Shown: piece by piece, positions 47,333 to 59,300 of the stretch
How the letters are laid out: each line of letters opens with the position of its first letter
Position numbering within the stretch: position 1 is the first letter of the stretch
NCBI RefSeq assembly: GCF_947172395.1
Contig: NC_069100.1
Coordinates: forward strand, 2,547,001-2,611,000
DNA length: 64,000 nt
Origin: Bicyclus anynana
Lineage: Eukaryota > Arthropoda > Insecta > Lepidoptera > Nymphalidae
Direction of reading: 5' to 3'
Notes under the pieces: model-generated
What the model saw: only the letters and a program-made list of their open reading frames with translations
What the model was told of the DNA's origin: nothing
Databases searched by the model: none
Program-made: the position numbers and the translations under genes

Positions 47333-50300
47333 ATGGGTCTCCCGAAGTTGTTGTGTATATGTGAGTATAAAACCTATTTCTTTACTAACGTATATTTTTT
47401 TAAATGTTATTTTTTGTTTTTAATCTGTATGACATTTCGTTATTGTATCGATGTTGTATCGTAACCTTTTCAGTGGTGTGCTTTTTTTTTTGTGAAAAAA
47501 ATAATTCGTGTTTTTTAATTAACTTACCAAATTAGACTAAACTTTTCATGTAATTCTACGGAATTAATTTAACATTTTGGTACTTTTTTTTCATTTGTTT
47601 TTAATTGTAAGTAGATTTCTTATTTTTAATAAACGTACCTACCTATTTAAATTTAGGATTTTTTTTTCAAAATATTTGGATGGATTTAAGATTTGATTAA
47701 GTTCGTACACAAAGCTTAGAGCAAATGTGTTTAGACAATGCTACGCTCCTTCATTGTCTACTGCTGTCTATTGTATCCTTTTGTATCTTTGAAACTTTGA
47801 AGCGACAGTGATTAATCACCTAATATTAGGTAAAAGTAAAATTATGTTCACATTTTTTTATATCTAATGACATTATCAATTATTATTATTAGCGTTTGCT
47901 GTAACTGCTTTCTCATCTGATGTTAATGATCATTCTTGGAATCATGATTGCAGTTTATTGAAATTATCATCATTAGGCACAGAATAAAGATGATCCAGAA
48001 TGAATTTTTACAAGTAGCGTGCTGAAGCCGGTGAAACCCATAAAAAACAAACGTCACGCGTCTCCTTGACATCCGTATTTACATTTTTTTTCATAATTTG
48101 TATTTCAAAATTTAACAGAACAACAGTATTTCTTTTATTGATTGTTACATTGATTTACATAATAAATTAATGTAACAATCAATAAAAGAAATACTCCAGC
48201 TTATTTCTTTGTAAACAGTTTTTAAAATATTTAATAACATAAGACGCAATTTTTCTTGAATAATATTGAATACTACTGATGCGACGCTTCGTGTCGTACT
48301 GACTCGAGAATGTATTCGTTTTTGAATTTTGTATTTGGAGCGATTACGACATCGTCGTGTTCCGTGCGCTCTATCTGCTTATTATTCTTTAATCTGTGTC
48401 ATTAGGTATTAGTTTATTTTCTACGGTTGACGACAGGGCAAGGGGTCAGTGTATTCTTCTTTGTTACACTCTCGACAGAGTGGTCTTGATCGTCATTTAG
48501 GTATGGTAGCAAGCCTCACTATCTTTCGCCATTCCTTCCATAGTATGGCTCTCCTAGCCCATTCATGGGGCGAATTATGGAGAGAGGTTTTCACTTGGTC
48601 AGTCCAGCGCATTGGTGACCTCCGTATAGGAGAGGGGATATGGAGCTGAGACCCACTACGCCGCTCTAATGCGGGATGGCGGGTTTTTTTTTAATTCTAT
48701 AATTTCTGCCCGCGACTTCATCCCCGTGGAATTCAGTTTTTCACAAATCCCGCGGAAACTATGGATTTTTCCGGGATGAAAAGCCTGTGTGTTAATCCAA
48801 AGTAAAAGAGGAACAAACATAATTACCCACACACAAACTTTCGCCTTTATAATATTAGTGTGATAGTGCATAACAAGAGCCCTTGACTACAATTTCACCT
48901 GATGGTAAGTGATGATGCAATCTAAGATGGAAGCGGGCTAACTTGTAAGGAGTAGGATGAAAATCTAAACCCATTTTGGTTTCTACACGACATCGTACCG
49001 GAACGCTTAATCGCTTGGCGGTACGTCTTTGCTTGTTAGGGTGGTAACTAGCCAAGGCCGAAGCCTCCCACCATCAGCCAGACCTGGACCAATAAAAAAA
49101 AATTTCAATCGGCCCAGCTGGGAATCGAACCCAGGACCGATCTTGTAAATCTACCACGCATACCACTGCGCCACGGAAGTCAACAAAAGGCTAGGGAAAA
49201 TTACTGACGTTTTTTTTTTTGCAAAGAATGAAATGATTTTTGATTTGATGTTTATTTTAATAGGTTGTTATAATATGAACACAAAATTTGCTAAGCCCTC
49301 GTAATTTTAATTTTATTATGTAACAATAGTGGAAATCAATGTAAACTTTTAACCCCTATTTCACCAATTTAGGGGTTCAATTTCAAATTTTTTTGAATCA
49401 CATTATATTTCGTATATTTTTTGTGATTTATAAACAAATTTTTATAACTGTAACTCTAAAACTGAAGGACTTTCCATACAAACTTTCAACCCCTGTTTCA
49501 CCCCCTTCTGAATTAATTTTTACAATAAAAAATAAAAAGTCTTATAACCTCTTACGTATTATGGTCTTAAACCGTGCCAAGTTTCATTTGAATTCATTCA
49601 GTAGTTTCAGCGTGATGCCCGGCCAACAAAAACACGGACAGACAAACAGACAGACAAGAAATCGAAAAAAAATATTTTTGGCTTCAGTATCGATTGCTTA
49701 ATGCCCTCCAATAAAAATTGTCAAGAATTTGACCTGTTACAGTTTTATTATAAGTATAGATATATATTAACTTACATTTGAAATAATTGAAATAAATTAA
49801 TTTTTACTTTTTTTCGACTTTATTGTTTTTGTTTAAGCCACCGAATATTATTTTAACAGAGACCGTACCTTTGAGTGTTAGACGCGCACCGGTGCTTTTC
49901 AATGTCAATTTGAAATGCTTCATTTCCCTTGTGGGAAACTTTCAGTGAAAATTCATGAAAGGTAAGACAGGCAACTAAGTAAATATATATTTAGAAAATA
50001 ATGCTTTTAGTACTTTATGTTTTAACGTATTGACTTAAATGATCGGTCTTTTTCCTTTTATTTATTTTATTAGTGGAAACAAGCGTCTATGTGGGATTTG
50101 GTTTTCCCAAAATCTCTACGTCTTATAAAAATAATTAAATAATTGGCTGTTTCGTTTTTGTCTGGTGGTAGACTTCGGTCGTGGCTAGTTACCAAACCGG
50201 CAAAGTACCGCCAAGCGATTAGCGTTTCGGTACGATGTCGTGTAGAAATCGTCAGAGGTATGGGTAATAACATCAGGGGAGAACGCAGTCGATGGCTTGA

Positions 50301-53300
50301 GTGATTTATTATTGTTATTCATCATCATCATCATCATCATCATCAAAACAGCGGATGGAGGTCCACTGCTGGACATAGGCCTCTTGCATGGACTTCCAAA
50401 CAAAACAGTCTCGATCCGCCAGCATCTAGCTGCTCCTTGCAACCCGCTTGATGTCCTCGGTCCACCTATTGGGGGGTCAACCAACACTGCGCTTTCCGGT
50501 GCGAGGTCGCCATTCCAGCACCTTAGTACCCCAGCGTCCATCGGCTCTTCGAACTATGTGGCCTGCCCATTACCACTTCAGCTTTGTTGTCATTGAATAA
50601 CAAAAATCTACATTGTGATAATTTTATGAAAATCTGTCTAGGGGGTAGTTTAGTTACGTATTCAAATACCTACATATTTGTACAGAACCCTTTCTTGTTC
50701 GGATTTTCGTATACGCACGACTCAGTGGCGTGCAGGAGATACTTAATCAGGGTAGGCACTAGACATGCGAAATAAACTAAAAAATTCTTAAGCACGGGAT
50801 TTTGTTATGACTTAAGAGTGGCACGACTATGGTCTGTTTTTCCTGATCTTACCAGACCGGCGTAAAAGCGATATTTCTAATAAAGGTTATATATACTACT
50901 CGTAAGTCGAATATGAGTATATTTCCATTCAAATCCGTTCAGCCGTTATAAATGTGACCTACATTTTCTTGTTTTCATCTCATTTTCCATCTAAACCGCT
51001 TTTCCAACCTGCGCTCACTGTCGGGGTTATTGTTTACGAGAATCATGCTGATCTGAGCTTTTGTGTTTCCTCTTCATTGTGCATTGGAAATTGAATAGAA
51101 GAAGGTGTTATTTTGCTAAAGTTCATGATTTAATCTTACTATAATAAATGGGACAGTTTGTGTTTTTCTCAGTAATCGTTGTGGATGTTTATTACTCAAA
51201 CACACACAGTAAAGATATAATCAATGATACAGGATTAGGTACACATATTATAAGTTAGGTAATTTTTATATTGATTTATTTAAGTGTGATTTTAACAGGT
51301 AAACAGTAGGTTTCGTAGATGTGTAAATATCCGTACAGGCTTTAATTTAAATGGATATTATATTAAAACAAGTTAAAATTAAAATCTATGGTAAACGTTT
51401 TTGATACACTGTGCCAAAGTTACAAATGAGACGTAGGCTAACGTACTAATAGGGATGATGACAGTTTTTTAAATTGTATATAAATTAAAAGTACGATATT
51501 ATTTAAGCAATTTTGTAAAAGTAACAGACAGGGTCAGATTTGCGGCGCTGCCGCGGATCCCTGAAAAACGCCCCATACAAAATGGCACGAACTAATGACG
51601 TCGTAGGCAATGTAATGATCGTTACATTTGTATGTGCGTACTAACAAAATTACTAATATCTTTGTTATTTGTGCGTTTATGTTTATATTTCATTTATTAA
51701 AAAATGTCACATTTAATGTAAGGAAGCTAAAACTGTATGAATTTTCATCTAATTACGATAAAAGATTTTTAATGGATTTTGAAATTTTATAATCTCATTT
51801 ATTTTGCAAATATCCAGACAATCTTTGCTTTTTATATATAAACTAGCGGACGCCCGCGACTTCGTCCGCGTAAATTTCGATGTCAACTTTACTACTACCC
51901 CTACCCTACCCTACCCTACCACTACCACTACCCCAACCCTACCCAACCCCTATATCTACCCTACCCCTACTCTACCCTACCCTACCCCTACCCCCACCCT
52001 ACCCCTACCCAACCAAAAACCTACTCCTACCCTACCCCTACTTTACCTACACCCTACCCCCATCCTACCCCTACCCTCCCCGTACCCTACCCCTATCCCA
52101 CCCGTACCCCTATCTCACGCCTATCCTACCCCTACCCTACCACTTCCCTATCCTACCCGTACCTCTACCCTACCACTACCCTACCTCTACCCCTACCCTA
52201 AACCCGGCCCTAAACCTACCCTACCCCTACACTATCCCTACGCTTCCCTACCCGTACCCTACCCTACCCTGTAACTTCTCTATCTTACTCCTACCCTTAG
52301 CAAAATCGGTCCAGTCCTTCGAGAGTGGTGGTATGACCAAGAGAAAAAGAGACTTCTATGCTAATAATACATATAAAGAGGTAAAGTTCGTGTGGTTGTA
52401 GGAGGTAATCTCTGGATCTACTGGACCGATTTGGAAAATTGTTTTACCAATAGAATGCTACGTTATTTGCGAGTGTCATAGGCTATGTTTGATCCCCATA
52501 TTCACACGGGAACGGGAACTACGTAAATGAAAGCGCCGGGCGTCATACAGCGGAATTTCTGCGTCTTTTAGAAATTTTGTATTATCTCCGAAACTATTTA
52601 AGTAATTAACATACTGTAAAGGGCAAATCTTATCTCCATAATATCCTTGTGATTATCAAATAATTTATTTTAATAAGGATTAAAGTTTAGTTGTATAAAT
52701 AATGACGTAAACCTAAGTATATGAAATTAATAATTTTTAAAACACAAAAGGTACTATATCTGCTAATATATAGAAGATAGATATATGGTGTCGCGGACTT
52801 TTTTGTAGAACTTTTAAAGATACATAAAGTCTCTATACATTAATTTCAATTTTACACAATAGTTAAGGCAGCGCATGCAAATAAGACTGTTTAAGAGGAT
52901 TTTCAGTCCGACCTGTATGACAAAAACTGTGATAACTCGGCTAATATATATGATACCAATATAAAATATAGCCTATAGCACTCCCCGATAATGTAGCATT
53001 CTACTGGTGAAAGAATTTTTAAAATCGGGCCAGTAGTTCCGAAGATTACCCCATTTAAAAAATGTGACAAACTTACAAACTTTACCTCTTTATAATATTA
53101 GTATAGATTAGTATAGATTATACTAATAGCATTAACAACTGAGTCTTAGGGCCATAAATCATTTCTCTATATCTATCTCGCTTGCACTTATGGGTCTTAT
53201 GGAGCCGTCTAGTGAAGGGTGTAACAATGAAAGACATATTATCGATAAGTAAAGTTTATTATCGTATCTTGTTCACAAAATTAAAAAAATTAACAATATT

Positions 53301-56300
53301 TGATTTAATATAATACATATTTCATATTATATAATTATTAACTAAATAAAATTAATCTTCATCTGAGTCTTCATCATCAGAATCTTCGTCTTCTGCCAAA
53401 TTTATTATATATTAGTATCCATAGTGCGCAACGAGTAACACATGAATGTATTTATTTAATTGCAGTAAACACATTTATAGCAAAAAAAATACGCAATGCA
53501 ATTACATTAGAAACCGACCAATCAGAATCGTCCAAATCATTATTGACTCATCATTAGCACGTGCGCAGGTAGCCGTTTATCGATAATTAGGGTGCGCAGG
53601 TAGGCGCGCTGCACATTCCTATCTTTTTTGACTTTTATGACCGGACGACTCAGATGATAATGCGCATACTATAGTTAACAATGACCCTATTTACCCGAAT
53701 GTATCATAAAAATCAATATATTCAAACCTAGTCGTCATCCTCATTCTACTTACATTACATAGGGATTATTAAATTAAAAAAGAAATTCAGTATAAGATTC
53801 TGGAAAAAAATCTCAAAAGAGGTAGGCGAAATCAGGTTGAGAACTTAGACATTAGGTTAATTTCGTTAGGCAGGTAGTTCGCGGAGGGTTTATTTTATTG
53901 CCCAAGTTCTAGATTATTTTCTTTAAGAGAGTTGGGAGAGTCCGTCCTGAATGTTAATCGGCAATGCGTCCGCCGCGTAATTAGTTTGTTCTCTGCTTTT
54001 CTGAAAAACACTTTGTATTTTCTCACGATTCTGTAGTTATTTGTCTTTGTATAATTATTATGGACTAGCAGACGCCCGCGACTTCGTCCGTTAGACCTCT
54101 TTAATCTAGCCCTTACAGTAGTATCGCTGTAAAAATGGAGTAACTCCTCCCGTTTTCCCAACATTTCCCTTCACTGCTCTGCTCCTATTAATCGTAATGT
54201 GATGAAAAGTATACTGTATGCAGCCCAGGAGTATGAAGAATAATTGTGCCAAGTTTCGTTAAAATCCGTCGAGTAATTTTTGTTTCTATAACGAACAGAC
54301 AGACAGAAATTTTACTGATTGCATTTTTGGCATCAGTATCGATCACTGATTACCCCTGATAGTTATTTTGGAAATATATTTCATGTACAGAATGGACCTC
54401 TCTAAAGATTTATTATATGTAGGTATAGAAGATGACAAAATCTCATCATATCAGTCAAAGGCCGTCAACTGCAGGAAATAGGCCTCTTGTAGGGACTTCC
54501 AAACATCACGATCCTGAGCCGCCTGGATCCAGCGAATACCTGCGACTCGCTTGATGTCGTCAGTCGACATCACCTTTATGCTGAAAAGACGTAGAAGAAA
54601 GAATATAATAATAAATTAAAAGGATCTGAACTCCATCGTTGCCAAGGCAAGCGCGTTCTAAGTTCAGACCTTATTTTTCCATCAGCTTTCTATCCTATAT
54701 TATTACCTGATGGAAAGTGTATGTATATTATAAGAATTTCTTTCATGAAAATAAATAAATAATTACAATTAGTTATGGTAACACCGAAGAGTGAGTGAAG
54801 GTGAGAGCTGTCATAGCCCAGTGGAATACATCTGCCTTCGATTCAGAGGGCGTAGGTTCGAATCCGGCCTGGGGCATGCACCTCCAACTTATCAGTTTCA
54901 GTTTCAGTGTGCATTTTAAGAAATTAAACATCACGTCTCTCAAACGGTGAAGAAAAACATCGTGAGGAAACCTGCATACATGTAATTTTTCTTTATTCGA
55001 TACGTGTGTGAAATCTGCCAATCTTCATTGGGCCAGCGTGGTGGACTTTTAGCCTAACCCCTCTAATTCTTAGAGGAGATTCTTTTTCAACTGTAAGTAA
55101 CCGAATATGGGTTGTTAATGACACCGAGTCACAAATGATATTTGCCATAAAATACGATTCTACACACTTAAATAATCAAGCACTATAATTTATCTTTGCA
55201 AACCCTAAAACGACTAGAGTCTTTGTGTTAAGTAGCACATACAACTCAGCATAAAGACGTAGGATTTGTTTGAATCTAGGTTTTAGTCCAAATACCAAGC
55301 TGTTCTTATTTGCACGTGACCGCTTATATTACTAAAGCCTCGGGCTTTCTATGCTTGTGAGTTGTGTGCAATCTTGAAATGAAAATAGCTAAAAACCTAC
55401 ATAAAGAAAAACTTTTGATCTATGAATGTGAGAATTGGCATAGATTGTTTAGCTTAAAACTACTTGTATATTAAGCTAAGAAATTGAAATTGAAAAATTC
55501 GGGAAAAGACGAATGTCAAGTCAAGTTAAATTTGTGTTACTCAACGGTAAAAGCCAGACTCAAGTCGAGCGGTCATAAGTTTTTTTTCTACAAGTTAGCC
55601 CTTGACTACAATCTCACCTGATGGTAAGTGATGATGCAATCTAAGATGGAAGCGGGCTAACTTGTTAGTAGTAGGATGAAATCCACACTCCTTTCGGTTT
55701 CTACACGACGACGTAATAATAATAATAATAATAATATAGCCTTTATTCAGACGTAGGTACATATTTTACAATTTATTTAATTTAAGGTGACACCAACAAC
55801 TTTGTCTGTTTGCCCAACTTTGGCAAAGGCCTCCTCCATTTCCTTCCATTTGGGTCGGTCCAACGCCTTCCTTGTCCATGCCTCCCCTGCTACCGCCTTT
55901 AACTCATCTTCCCATCTTCGGAACTGTCTGCCTCGATTTACCGGAACGACGACGACGACGACGACGTACCGGAACGCTAAATCGCCTGGCGGTACGTCTT
56001 TGTCGGTAGGATGGCAACTTGCCACGGCGGAAGCCTCCCTCCAGACAGACCTGTACCAATTAAGAAAACCTCAATCGGTCCAGCCGGGGATCGAAGACAT
56101 GACCTCCGTCTTGTAATTCTACCGCGCATACCACTGCGCCACGGAGGCCGTCAAGTTGATGTAAATTAATTTTGCCTCTGAATATTTGACTTTGAGAATA
56201 TTGACTCTGAAACGTTCACCATCAGATGCTTCTAACAATGATCAGAACTGACGGCTTAACATACTCTCCAAGGACTTTCATAATTTACATCATCAACTTC

Positions 56301-59300
56301 GCAACTCCTGGCTGCGACTAAGATTTACTTAACAAAACCCATTTCAATCCGACTCAGGCATCGAATCCAGAACTTTATAATCCAACCACTGGAACAACGA
56401 GGCAACCAATCACAAGACAGTATTACAGATGGCCGGCGCACTGTGATTGGCAGTAAATCAAGCCGTATCAGTGCCGGAAGCTCGGTGCACTCTCGCTACG
56501 TCGGGAGACATATATTTTTCCACTCGTAATAAACGTAGTGATGCGCGCGAGTTATCGATATCGAAGGTTTATGTATGAATGAATGATTGAGAATAAATAG
56601 TATGATTATATATTTTTTTTATATATTTTCATTAGGATATCATGAAATATGATTTCTTCTCTATTTCTCCACTAGCCAGATAATTTCATGACAGTTGGCA
56701 ACGCTTTACTAGAGACTTAAAATTTCTCAAAATCTTATTAAAATTTTAAATTTTTAATAAAACTTCACTCGTCAACCGAAATCCAAAAGTGTTGACGAAT
56801 TGAGTTTGTATATTATTATTACCATTTATTTATTAATAATTTATTTATGCGAGTATTATGCCGTATGTAGTTTTGCAAAATTGAGAGAGTGTAATAAAAT
56901 GGATGTGAAATATCCAGTTTTAATTTATTTGCAAATTACGTAACGAATAATTTACAAATTAACATAATAATCGCAATTATTCTAATGCCTACGGCTTAGT
57001 GCGAAACTCTGTTTCTCACTCAATATTTATAGCCATTTTGTTTGGAATAATAATTACACCCTGGTAAAATATGAAAACATGTTTTTGGATTAACATTACA
57101 AATCCATTGGTTATTAATCGTTTATTTAATGGATATTGGTTATATAGGATTATATTTTGATACGGGTCAGTATAAAATTAAAACATAATAATAAATAATA
57201 GGGTACACGAAGGCGTGTGGAATTTCATCATAATATTTCTGAACTGAAATATGGTACCTTCCGTATTATAATTTTATCGAGTTAAAACCATATAGAACTC
57301 AGGTTTGTAGACCCTTGAAGCTAAAAAAAATGTAACTTCTAATTTAACTTATATAAACTATATCGACACTCTCAAGAGAATAATTATTTATAGTCATATA
57401 CTACAAATATAGGGGATAAACTATTTAATTGAGATTAAATCACAAATATTATGTATAAGCAAATAATGTTGGTCCAAATTCATATCGTATGAAAGGACTT
57501 CATTGGCACGAGATTTTTAGTTATTTTTATGATGTTTTGTTTCGATTGAACAAGGATGATTTGTACGGAAATATCGGTGGGCGAGTCCCATTTTAGGGAT
57601 GATGACAGTTTTTTAAAATGTATATAAGTTAGTAGTATGCTAATAGTAAAGCAATTTTATAAAAGTACCAGAGTATCTGCGATCATTATTTTCGGAACTA
57701 TAGGGATTTAAAGGGTCAGATTTACGGCGCTGCCACGTATCCCTGAAAAACACCTCATACAAAATGGTACGATTTAATGACGTTGTAGGTCATAATTATC
57801 GTTAGATTTCTATGGGCGTTTAAACAAAATTACTAATATCTTTTTTATAGTTAATTTATTGAAAAATGTCACATTTAATGTAAGGAAGCTAAAACTGTAC
57901 AAATTTTCGTCTAATTACGATAAAAGATTTTTAATAGATTTTGAAATTTTATAATCTTATTTGGTTTGCAAATATCCAGAAAATCTTTGCTTTTTATGTA
58001 TAAATTAGTTAACATTGACCTTATTTACCCGAATGTATAATAAAAATCAATATATTCAAACCTAGTCTACATACTTCCCATCTACAGTCTACATCATCCC
58101 CTTGCTGGGGAGGGACCTGGATCAAGAAATATTTACATTATTTTCAGAACTTTCTATTCTCTACTTTCAAGTTTTATAATCCCCTATTAGATGCAACCGT
58201 TTCACAATCTACTAAAAATAACAACATATTACATAAATTTCAAAGGTCGGCTATTTGAGTCTCGCTAATTTCAGAATACCTCAAACTACACCTACACTAG
58301 ATGCTAAAAATAACCACTTTCACCGTAACAATCGATTTTATTTTCCGTAGGCGTATAAAGTTTCCTGAATCAAAGAATAGCGGCAAAAGTGCATGAACTG
58401 TTGTTGGATAAACTTTTTAAACCTTGATTCAGCATAGCAGCTATAATACTAGTAATTTAACGGTAAAGTGCATTGCGAAGTGATTCTGCCAACTGCATTC
58501 TAGGCCGTGGGTTCGATTCCCACAACTTGAAAATGCCCTTCGTACCACCGTACTGCTAGACACTGCGTAGGTTTAAATCTCTATAAATTGACCTCGGTAA
58601 ACTATCTTATCTCTATTTTTTATGAACGAAGCGTTTTTCTTCGTCGTTTCTTATGCATGGTTATGGCATGGAACTGTTTTCCATCTTTAAGATGAGCAAA
58701 TAGGCATTTTTTAGGCAAGAGCGTCGCACTTTAGGCCACATCTACACTTATTGTTACGTGAGAGAGAGTGTAGAAGATTCCATTATGTAGGTACTATGTA
58801 AGTGCCTATATCCTATAGAAGTAGTTGACTATAGCTCGGGTGTATTGTGAATTAATTGGTTTTATGTGCGACAGCCCATAAAGTCAATCAATTCGCTAAT
58901 AAATCCTCATCTCAATCGCTCTGAGGTTCACTGCACATTCTCTATTATAGATTCGAGTATTGTAGCTTATAGGTACTTTGATATTTTATGTATCGTAAAT
59001 ATTTTTATTACTTTATTTTATAAATGTGCGCTAGTAGTAACTAGCGCACATTTATAAAAAATTATACATTAGTAAAAACGTTTTCATTATTTAAATGCCA
59101 CAACTTTCTAGTATTTTTTTTTAACAAAACATTATCATTGTGCTATGTTTTTAAATATGTCATAAAATTTACTTTAGTCATGTTAGTTATACTATTTATA
59201 ACTCAAGAACGGTTGGGCCAATTTGGCTGCAAATAGGTGGAGAGGCTTAGAACCAGGAGAAGGTAATTGGACTATATATTTAGGGTAGGGGTTTGTTTTC

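Larger units (their letters stand above)
51452..53757 (+). mobile_element. GGGATGATGAC MITE split by a ~1.8-kb insertion
   Basis: 51452-51840 and 53669-53757 are the two parts of one MITE copy. The intact copy at 57594-58085 is continuous at the equivalent point ('ctttttatgtataaattagttaac'). Everything from about 51841 to 53668 is therefore later inserted material. Confidence 0.75.

Noticed and set aside
47361..47464. Read-through of LAMP-like exon 1 (MGLPKLLCICEYKTYF...)
   Set aside because: A strong gtgagt donor follows codon 9 and the read-through is AT-rich intron.
51890..52300. Interstitial telomere sequence
   Set aside because: The unit is CCCTA/CCCTAC, not the lepidopteran CCTAA/TTAGG, and it sits inside a Helitron.
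51804..52401. Open frames of about 156-173 aa rich in Pro, Leu, Tyr and Thr
   Set aside because: They translate the CCCTA-type simple repeat inside a Helitron and have no splice or codon support.
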